Below, piece after piece: positions 57,882 through 64,000 of a DNA stretch of 64,000 bases. How positions within the stretch are numbered: position 1 is the stretch's first letter; each line of letters opens with the position of its first letter. This DNA comes from Pseudomonadota bacterium. GTDB lineage: Bacteria; Pseudomonadota; Gammaproteobacteria; Burkholderiales; Burkholderiaceae_B. Location of the stretch: NCBI GenBank assembly GCA_023439305.1, contig JAEXOO010000040.1, positions 137,686 through 201,685 of the forward strand, in the 5' to 3' direction. The position numbers were made by a program, and so were the translations under genes. Under the pieces are notes generated by a model. It searched no databases. It was given only the letters and a program-made list of their open reading frames with translations, and was not told where the DNA came from.

Positions 57882-60503
57882 CTATTGTACGCTGTGCGGC
57901 AAGGCCCGCAGGGGTACGCCCATGTCCATCCATTTGTCCGCCTGGCAGGTAAACAGCAGTATCTGATGGCGCCCGGCCGCATCGTTGATGATGCGCTTCA
58001 TGGCCTCCAGGCGATCGCTGTCGCTGTGCACCAGCACGTCATCCAGGATCAGCAGCGTCGGCCTGCCGGCCTGTTGCAGCAGATCCGCATAGGCCAGGCG
58101 GGCAATCAGCCCTATCTGCTCACGCGCGCCAAAACTCAAACCGTCAATATCGTCCGCCAGCAAGCCCTGGCCATCGCGCTGCAGCCAGCGCGGCGCCAGA
58201 TGTTCGTCGAGTTCGACGCTGGCCTTGCCCAGCAGCAATCGAAGGTAATGGTTGATATGCTTTTGCAGCGGCTGATGCAACTGTTGCGTCAGCGCTCGAC
58301 GCTGCTCTGTCAGTACCTGAATCAGCAGCCGCAGGGCCTGAGCACGGCGCTCGAAGGCAGCGCAACGCCGTTCACTGTCCTGCACGTGGGCCTGTAAGGT
58401 TGCGATCTGCTCCTCCAGTCCTTGAGCACCTTGTGTTTCCAGTTTGGCCTGCACCAGTTGAGCGGACAGCCGGGCCTGGGCGTAGGCCTGTTCCTGCTGT
58501 TGGGCGCTGCGCTCCAGACGTTCGACATCCTGCTCCAGATAGGCAATGGGCAGACCGTCCAACTGTTCCTGCACGGTATTCAACTCGGTGTTTCGCTGTT
58601 GGCGTTGTTCGCGCAAGCTCGTCCATTGGCGCTCGCGGTCTTGCTGGGCTGCCAGCCGCTGAGGATCGGTCCATTGCTGCTCGATGCGCTTGGCTTCAGC
58701 CTGCGCTTGCTCATGACGAGCCGACAGCGAGGCCAGAGCTTCCCGGCGTGTGCGCCAGTCCGATTCCAGAGCCTGCCACTGCTGGTCGGCCAGATGGGCT
58801 TCTTGGGCGCTGCGCTCCAGATCCAGGGCCGTCACGGGCTGCCCGTCGGGACGCACCGGCGGCTTGCTTTGGCGGGCAGCTGTCAGCAGGCCGTGCAAAT
58901 GCGCCTTGCCCTTGGGGGCCAGGATCTTCATGGAGGCCCGCAGCCAGTGCTCGCGCTGCTCATGCTGGCGCGCCTGTTCACGGCGCTGCTCCAGTACCTC
59001 CAGACTGGCAACGCCCTGCTCCTGCAGGGCTTGCCGAAAAACGCGTTGTGCGAGCTCCCGTTGCTGCGACAGGTCGCCCAGCTCTTTGCCCCCCGGAATA
59101 ATGCGCATCTGCCCCAGTCCTGGCAGCGTCACCTTGGTGCTGTCAGTCAGATGCAGCCGCTTCTGGCCGCGAATGGCCTCGCCATCCACGGTAATGACGG
59201 CCTGCTCGTCCAGTTCGATCTGCAGCTCTGTGGATACGGCTTCCAGTTGGTGCTGAAGGCGCTGAAGAGTCTGGTTTTGCTGGCGCAAGCCGGCCAGCGT
59301 TTCGTCGCTGATTTTTAATTGCAGCAAAGCCGCGCTGCATTCGGCCAAGTCGGTTTCATGACGCAACAGCTCATCCAGTTGCTCTTGGTATTGGACGGCT
59401 TGCTGCACTGCCTGCTCGTGCGCAGCCTGATCGCGTACCCACTGTTGCCAGGAGCGCGCACGTTCGTACTCCTGATGCGCCCGCTCCTTGTGCTGGCGGG
59501 CTAGCTGTACCCGCGACTCCAGGGAGTCCAGGCTGGCCTGGGCGTGGCCTCGTTCGCATTGCAGCGCATCGGCTTGAAGGGCGCGTTCGTTTCGTTGAGC
59601 CGCCAAAGCCATATCCTGCTGTTCGGCCTGCTGAAATACCCGCTCGCGCTCTTGCAAGGTTTCCAGTCCTTGCGTCAGCTCCTGGATGCGCGCCTGCAAG
59701 AGACGGGCTTGTTTGAGTTGATCCTGGGCAGCCAGAGCCTGCGCGCGTAACGACTCCCAGGGCCGGCTCCGCTCGCTTTCCGCCACCTGGCGGCGGGCCG
59801 CAGCCAGTTCGTCCACCCATTGCTGATACTGGCTCAGCTCGCCCTCCAGTTCCTGCAATTGCGTTTGCGCTTGATCGCGCTCGCGCCGGGCTGCCAGCCA
59901 GGGGCCGCGTGGCTGGCCCTGCGCTTGCGTGACGAACTGATCCAGTTGCTGCTGGGCCTGCTCGAGCACATAGTCGCCATCGGCGCTGGTCAGATCAGCC
60001 ATTTCCGTCCCCAGAGCCTGCTGCAAAGTACCGGCGGCGTGCTGCACCGCAGCGCGCAGCTCCTGGCCTTGGCCTTGCTCGATCCACAGCAGGCCGGGCA
60101 CGCCCCAGTTGCGCGCCTGGCTGCCGCCGCGCGCCGCGTAATCAAAGCCCATCTGATCGGCCAGGTATTGCTCAGCCTCGTCATTGTCCAGACGCTCGCG
60201 GCCTATCATCAGATCACAGCGCTTGCGCTTAAGGAAGCGTTTGCTCAGGCGCATTTCCTGGCCATTCATGCTGAAGTCCAGCTCGATTTCGGGTGCGGCG
60301 GAAGAATCCCCCCAGGGTAATATATCGTTCAAGCTGCTGGTGTTGTAGCGCTCGAAGAACACGGTGCGCAGCGCCTGCGCCAGAGTGCTTTTACCTGCTT
60401 CATTCGGGGCGCTGATGATGTTCAGGCCGGGCTGCAACTGATCCAACAGCACAGGGCGGCGAAACCGCTTGAACTGCTCGACCCGTAAAGACTTAATGTG
60501 CAT
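57882..60503 (-). CDS. SMC/Rad50-like AAA ATPase (YhaN/SbcC type)
   Basis: 873 residues. N-terminal Walker A (SAPNEAGKSTLAQAL, about 34-48) and C-terminal signature (LSFGAREQIGLIARLAYADLL) and Walker B (TLLILDDVLVHSD) frame a long coiled-coil region (about 170-760). The start MHIKSLRVEQFKRFRRPVLLDQL resembles YhaN of Bacillus more than E. coli SbcC. I find no clear CxxC zinc hook in the coiled-coil centre. With the Mre11-like partner it should form a DNA end-processing complex. Its ATG at 60503 overlaps the partner gene by 11 bases. Confidence 0.9.
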   Translation of the reverse strand: MHIKSLRVEQFKRFRRPVLLDQLQPGLNIISAPNEAGKSTLAQALRTVFFERYNTSSLNDILPWGDSSAAPEIELDFSMNGQEMRLSKRFLKRKRCDLMIGRERLDNDEAEQYLADQMGFDYAARGGSQARNWGVPGLLWIEQGQGQELRAAVQHAAGTLQQALGTEMADLTSADGDYVLEQAQQQLDQFVTQAQGQPRGPWLAARRERDQAQTQLQELEGELSQYQQWVDELAAARRQVAESERSRPWESLRAQALAAQDQLKQARLLQARIQELTQGLETLQERERVFQQAEQQDMALAAQRNERALQADALQCERGHAQASLDSLESRVQLARQHKERAHQEYERARSWQQWVRDQAAHEQAVQQAVQYQEQLDELLRHETDLAECSAALLQLKISDETLAGLRQQNQTLQRLQHQLEAVSTELQIELDEQAVITVDGEAIRGQKRLHLTDSTKVTLPGLGQMRIIPGGKELGDLSQQRELAQRVFRQALQEQGVASLEVLEQRREQARQHEQREHWLRASMKILAPKGKAHLHGLLTAARQSKPPVRPDGQPVTALDLERSAQEAHLADQQWQALESDWRTRREALASLSARHEQAQAEAKRIEQQWTDPQRLAAQQDRERQWTSLREQRQQRNTELNTVQEQLDGLPIAYLEQDVERLERSAQQQEQAYAQARLSAQLVQAKLETQGAQGLEEQIATLQAHVQDSERRCAAFERRAQALRLLIQVLTEQRRALTQQLHQPLQKHINHYLRLLLGKASVELDEHLAPRWLQRDGQGLLADDIDGLSFGAREQIGLIARLAYADLLQQAGRPTLLILDDVLVHSDSDRLEAMKRIINDAAGRHQILLFTCQADKWMDMGVPLRALPHSVQ

Positions 60504-61611
60504 GACGCTGCTCCTTGTCGCGCAGCAGGCCGGCCAGTATCAGCAAGGCGTCCTGCGCAGCCTGACCGTCGCTCGACTGGCGCAGGGTCTGCAATTGATT
60601 GACGGCGGATTTCAAATAACCGTCCGCCTGCAAGGCTTCCAGGTCTTCGTCCGTCGGTGACAGTATCAAGCTGTCACGCTCGCAGTTCCAGGCTCTGGAG
60701 CGCGCTTCCGCCTTTCCCAGCATGGCATCCAGTTGCTCGAATCCCGCCAGGCTCAACTGGCCGCGCAGCGTGATGTCGACCACGCTTTGTTCCGGCAATT
60801 GCGCCAGATCGCGCTCCAGCAAGGCGAGGTCGGCATCGATGCTGAACGCCATGTCCAGACTGAACCAGCGATGCCGACCTGTTGCCAGGGCCTGAACCTG
60901 AGGAACGGCGCCGGGTGCGCCCAGTTCGACCAGAAGCGCCTGCCCGGAGTCATTGTCGCGGAATCGGTCAGGTTCAGGTGTGCCGCTGTAGTAACAGCGT
61001 TCGTTGACCTTCAGCGTTCCATGCCAATCGCCCAGGGCCAGGTAGTCTAGCCGGGCTCGCTGGACGCGATCCTGGTGAATGGGGTTGTGGCTGTCTATGT
61101 GTTCCAGCAGGCCTGCGGCGCTGCCGTGCGCCAACCCCAGGCGCACGTAGCCGGCGGGGCTGACGGCTTGGTCGAACCAATCTGTCAGGTCGTGGTAGGT
61201 CTGGCGCTGAGTCAGTGGCGCAGGCAGGATGCATAAATCCAGTTCGTCCAGCACCAGAGGCTGGGGCGTGTCCAGGATATGCACGTTTTCCGGTATGCAG
61301 GCCAAGCGTCGGGCGCGCGTCCAGACACATTCGCTCAGGGCTGCATCGTGGTTGCCGGGCAGCAGCACCCATGGACCCGGGAATCCGACCATCGCATTGA
61401 AGGCCCGTCGCAATGTCCGATCGCTGAGGGTCTGCGAGTCGAATACATCGCCCGCGACCACCACGACATCCACCTGCCGTGCCAAAGCCTCCTGCGCCAG
61501 CCGCTCGATGACGGCAAAGCGCGCGTCGGCTAGCGCCGCCGCATCGTCCTGCTCGAAACGAGAATACTGGCGACCGATCTGCCAGTCCGCCGTATGCAAG
61601 ATTCTTACCAT
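60493..61611 (-). CDS. Mre11/SbcD-like DNA repair exonuclease (YhaO type)
   Basis: 372 residues. The calcineurin-like phosphoesterase motifs are all seen: HTADWQIGRQ, VVVAGDVFDSQTL, LLPGNHDAAL, GLAHGSAAG and ALGDWHGT. This is the nuclease half of an SbcCD/Mre11-Rad50-like pair. AAGGG lies ahead of the ATG at 61611; a GTG at 61620 is in frame but less likely. It overlaps the ATPase gene by 11 bases and is divergent from yicC. Confidence 0.92.
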   Translation of the reverse strand: MVRILHTADWQIGRQYSRFEQDDAAALADARFAVIERLAQEALARQVDVVVVAGDVFDSQTLSDRTLRRAFNAMVGFPGPWVLLPGNHDAALSECVWTRARRLACIPENVHILDTPQPLVLDELDLCILPAPLTQRQTYHDLTDWFDQAVSPAGYVRLGLAHGSAAGLLEHIDSHNPIHQDRVQRARLDYLALGDWHGTLKVNERCYYSGTPEPDRFRDNDSGQALLVELGAPGAVPQVQALATGRHRWFSLDMAFSIDADLALLERDLAQLPEQSVVDITLRGQLSLAGFEQLDAMLGKAEARSRAWNCERDSLILSPTDEDLEALQADGYLKSAVNQLQTLRQSSDGQAAQDALLILAGLLRDKEQRHAH

Positions 61612-61733
61612 GCCCAACACCCTTAATCAGAAGGCCTCCAGTGTATAGAACTTTGAGGTCGGCTGTGGGCGCCGCCGCCCGGCTGGCCGGGAGTACAATG
61701 GAACGTTTTCCATAATCAGAAAAGTGACTAAAA

Positions 61734-62660
61734 ATGATCCGTAGCATGACCGCATTTGGCAGTGCCAAAGCCGAGTCCGACGCTGGCTCCATCAGTATCG
61801 AGATGCGCAGTGTCAACAATCGCTTCCTGGACCTGAGCCTGCGCCTGCCCGAGGAATTGCGTTTTGCCGAGAACGCCCTGCGCGAACTGGTTGCCCAAGG
61901 CGTGCAGCGGGGTAAGCTGGAAGTGCGGATCAATTTTGCCCGTGCCGGCGCCGAGCAGCAGCGCAGCCTGGACATGGAGGCCGTGCTGCGGGCAGCTGAC
62001 ATGCTACAGGCGGCCCGCGCCCATATCCCGGACCTGCCTGCGCCCGAACTGCATACCTTATTGAGCAATCAGAATGGCAATGCCTCGGACATGGACCCGG
62101 AAGCATGGTTGCCGCTGGTGCAGCAGGCCTGCGAAGGCGCCTTGGCTGATCTGCGAGCCACGCGTGAGCGCGAAGGCCAGCGCCTGGCCGACGTCATGCA
62201 CGGGATCAGTCAGGAAATGAGCGTGATTGTGGACGAGGTGGAGCAGCACATGCCCACCATTTTGGCCGAGCAGCAGAACAAGATCGCCACGCGTCTGCAT
62301 GATGCCTTGCTTCAGGCCAGCCCGGACGGCTTCGCGCTGATTTCGGGCGCCGAGCTGTCCGCCCGCGTCGCTCAGGAAGCCTCTACATTCGCCTTGCGCA
62401 TCGACGTTGCAGAGGAGCTGGCCCGCTTGCGTTCACACTTGAGCGAATTGCAATTGATTCTTAAGGGAGAAGTGGGCGCCGCCAAGAAAGGTACGCGCCA
62501 GGGCAGCACCGGCAAGCGTCTGGATTTCCTGTTCCAGGAAATGAACCGTGAAGCCAACACGCTGGGCTCCAAGGCCGGCAGTGTGGACGTGACCCGTGCT
62601 TCGATCGACCTGAAGCTGTTCATCGAGCAGTTGCGCGAACAGACGCAAAATATCGAGTAA
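61734..62660 (+). CDS. yicC: YicC/YloC family endoribonuclease
   Basis: 308 residues. MIRSMTAFGSAKAES, EMRSVNNRFLDLSLRLPEELR and the C-terminal GSTGKRLDFLFQEMNREANTLGSKA are diagnostic. The family was recently shown to be endoribonucleases that affect sRNA and mRNA turnover. It is divergent from the Mre11-like gene and followed 37 bases later by nudC. Confidence 0.94.
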   Translation: MIRSMTAFGSAKAESDAGSISIEMRSVNNRFLDLSLRLPEELRFAENALRELVAQGVQRGKLEVRINFARAGAEQQRSLDMEAVLRAADMLQAARAHIPDLPAPELHTLLSNQNGNASDMDPEAWLPLVQQACEGALADLRATREREGQRLADVMHGISQEMSVIVDEVEQHMPTILAEQQNKIATRLHDALLQASPDGFALISGAELSARVAQEASTFALRIDVAEELARLRSHLSELQLILKGEVGAAKKGTRQGSTGKRLDFLFQEMNREANTLGSKAGSVDVTRASIDLKLFIEQLREQTQNIE

Positions 62661-62697
62661 GCCCCTCCTTTTTCAGCCAGTCTATCGAGAGCTGCAC

Positions 62698-63468
62698 GTG
62701 AATTTTATTTTCCGCAAAAATGAATTGCTGGTCGGCGCACGGACCGACGCCGTCGAGCTGCCTGATGCCGATGCCTGTCGGCAAATGGGTCTGGAAAAGG
62801 CGTTGTTTCATCCTCTGTGGCCGCAGGCCGGCGGCCCGGATCAAGCGTGTCACGTTCCGGCGGACTTTGCCGCCCCGCATGGTTTTGAGTTCCGCGCGCT
62901 GCGTTCGGTCCTGGCTGATATGGGTGAGCGTGCTGCCCTGGCCAACAGGGCCTTCCAGGTGTCCGAATGGCGGCGTACGCATCGTTACTGCGGCGTATGC
63001 GCTACACCTATGCAAGCGTCCGCCACGGAACTGTGTTTTCACTGCCCTTCTTGCGGCTTTTCCGCCTATCCGCGTATTTCGCCGGCCATGATGGTCTTGA
63101 TACGCGATGGCGACCGCATTCTGCTGGCCAGCCACTCTACCTACGCGACGGCCCGCTACACAGCGCTGGCCGGATTCGTGGAGGCGGGTGAAAACCTGGA
63201 AGAAGCCATACATCGGGAAGTCATGGAAGAAGTGGGCCTGCAGGTCCAGGACATACAATATTTCGGCAGCCAGTCCTGGCCCTTTCCGCACTCTTTGATG
63301 GTGGCCTATACCGCCGAATATGCCGGCGGCGAACTGCGCATACAGGCTGACGAAATCAATGATGCCCGGTGGTTCGGGCCAGGTGATGTCTTGCCCGATT
63401 TACCGCATACCGATTCGATTGCAGGTCGACTGGTGCGCGCCAACCTGTCGGGGCCGCTCGGAGAATGA
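62698..63468 (+). CDS. nudC: NADH/NAD+ pyrophosphatase (RNA decapping) NudC
   Basis: 256 residues starting at GTG 62698 with GAGAG ahead. A zinc ribbon (CGVC...CPSC) precedes the Nudix box GFVEAGENLEEAIHREVMEEVGL, and the NAD-specific SQSWPFPHS motif follows it. It splits NAD(H) into NMN(H) and AMP and removes NAD caps from RNA. It converges on the MarR gene. Confidence 0.95.
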   Translation: MNFIFRKNELLVGARTDAVELPDADACRQMGLEKALFHPLWPQAGGPDQACHVPADFAAPHGFEFRALRSVLADMGERAALANRAFQVSEWRRTHRYCGVCATPMQASATELCFHCPSCGFSAYPRISPAMMVLIRDGDRILLASHSTYATARYTALAGFVEAGENLEEAIHREVMEEVGLQVQDIQYFGSQSWPFPHSLMVAYTAEYAGGELRIQADEINDARWFGPGDVLPDLPHTDSIAGRLVRANLSGPLGE

Positions 63469-63474
63469 TCGGGT

Positions 63475-63930
63475 TCAGCTCGTCAGGTGCGTGGCGACAT
63501 TGCGCAACATGCGCCCCAGGTCATCCCGCTCTTGCGGACTGAGCACCGACAAGGCGTCATCAATCATCTGCTTGGCAGCCGGCCAGACCTGCGCATAGCG
63601 CTCTCGCCCCGTCTCGGTCAGATAAACCCGCATGAAGCGACTGTCGCTTTCGTCGGCGCGGCGCTGCACCAGCTCGCGTTCCTGCATCTGGTCGATGACC
63701 CGGCTGAGTACCGGCTGATGCACTACGATTGCCTTGGCGATTTCCCCTATGCTGCGCCCGTCCTTGTTCCATAAATATTGCAGCACCCGGAAATGCACAT
63801 ACGTCATATTGTGGTCACGCAAGGTCGTGGACCGCAATGTCTGGTCCAGCTTGTAGATGATGTTGGCCATCTGGAAGGCCACATTGGTTTCTACGCTGCT
63901 TTCGGGGATGGAGACGGAAGGTGTGCTCAT
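63475..63930 (-). CDS. MarR family transcriptional regulator
   Basis: 151 residues. The winged helix-turn-helix is clear (RSIGEIAKAIVVHQPVLSRVIDQMQERELVQRRADESDSRFMRVYLTETGR, about 58-108), and helices at both ends form the dimer. Effector and target are unknown; the divergent target gene would lie beyond the window edge. AAGGCATC precedes the ATG. The sequence directly upstream (from 63963) is a homopolymer that may be an artefact. Confidence 0.9.
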   Translation of the reverse strand: MSTPSVSIPESSVETNVAFQMANIIYKLDQTLRSTTLRDHNMTYVHFRVLQYLWNKDGRSIGEIAKAIVVHQPVLSRVIDQMQERELVQRRADESDSRFMRVYLTETGRERYAQVWPAAKQMIDDALSVLSPQERDDLGRMLRNVATHLTS

Positions 63931-63962
63931 GATGCCTTGATAAAGTCTGTCCAGCAGAACGC

Positions 63963-63984
63963 GGGGGGGGGGGGGGGCCCCCCC
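63963..63984. other. Homopolymer block G15-C7 at the window end
   Basis: Fifteen G (63963-63977) are followed by seven C (63978-63984), then 16 further bases. No coding or regulatory sense is evident. It looks like an assembly or sequencing artefact at a contig end, so nothing should be inferred from bases beyond 63950. Confidence 0.7.
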
Positions 63985-64000
63985 GGCCGGGTCCGCACAA

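Noticed and set aside
1..64000. CRISPR arrays, tRNA, rRNA, insertion sequences, origins
   Set aside because: No regularly spaced direct repeats, cloverleaf-like segments, transposase genes with terminal repeats, or DnaA-box clusters were recognised by eye.

Overview
The window looks like chromosomal DNA of a beta-proteobacterium of the order Burkholderiales, most likely family Alcaligenaceae (an Alcaligenes- or Bordetella-like organism). This is inferred from moderately high GC, a DUF4148 secreted protein, the ridA-recG-oxyR-dps order, liv and ugp ABC operons, and the rph-rdgB-hemW cluster. No rRNA, tRNA, CRISPR array or intact insertion sequence is visible. A homopolymer block at the right edge suggests that the contig ends there.

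Layout. 1-5.5 kb: the C-terminal part of a degenerate tyrosine recombinase, a GNAT acetyltransferase, a DUF2239 protein under a striking double-palindrome promoter, a two-domain polyphosphate:AMP phosphotransferase, a small membrane protein and purT. 5.7-13.3 kb: copper functions (multicopper oxidase, a CopL-like small secreted protein, CopA P-type ATPase with a CueR-type promoter). Between them sits a divergent pair, a KfrA-like coiled-coil DNA-binding protein and a full-length tyrosine recombinase, with a dyad at each promoter; ytoQ follows. 13.4-18 kb: DUF4148 protein and divergent LysR regulator, an ankyrin protein, a CynX-type MFS carrier, a c-type cytochrome, and a universal stress protein with an FNR/ANR-type box upstream. 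18-22 kb: a three-gene envelope cluster of unknown function (lipoprotein with SH3 domain, a 669-residue exported protein, a membrane-anchored protein).

22-31.7 kb: a minus-strand run of fumC, nfeD, slipin and a PQQ sugar dehydrogenase; then a D-2-hydroxyacid dehydrogenase, an SDR and an erythrose-4-phosphate dehydrogenase; then an exported S9 peptidase and a glutathione S-transferase. 31.7-43.5 kb: transport. A complete branched-chain amino acid ABC operon (livJ-livHMGF), proC, a complete glycerol-3-phosphate ABC operon (ugpBAEC) behind a three-repeat Pho box, and an orphan second LivK-type binding protein.

43.5-48.7 kb: oxidative stress and repair. A Dps carrying a histone-H1-like tail lies next to oxyR, recG and ridA, with fpr beyond. 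48.7-52.6 kb: a Fur-box-preceded ferric iron ABC transporter (fbpABC type), then a glutaredoxin-MauE fusion. 53.6-61.6 kb: glnA, hemW, rdgB, rph and a Mre11/Rad50-like pair (YhaO/YhaN type). 61.7-64 kb: yicC, nudC and a MarR regulator.

The most interesting parts are the KfrA-like/recombinase pair and its operators, the Dps-H1 fusion beside oxyR, the unexplained envelope cluster, the structured ugpB-ugpA spacer and the DUF2239 operator. All functional calls rest on motif recognition by eye; no database search was run.
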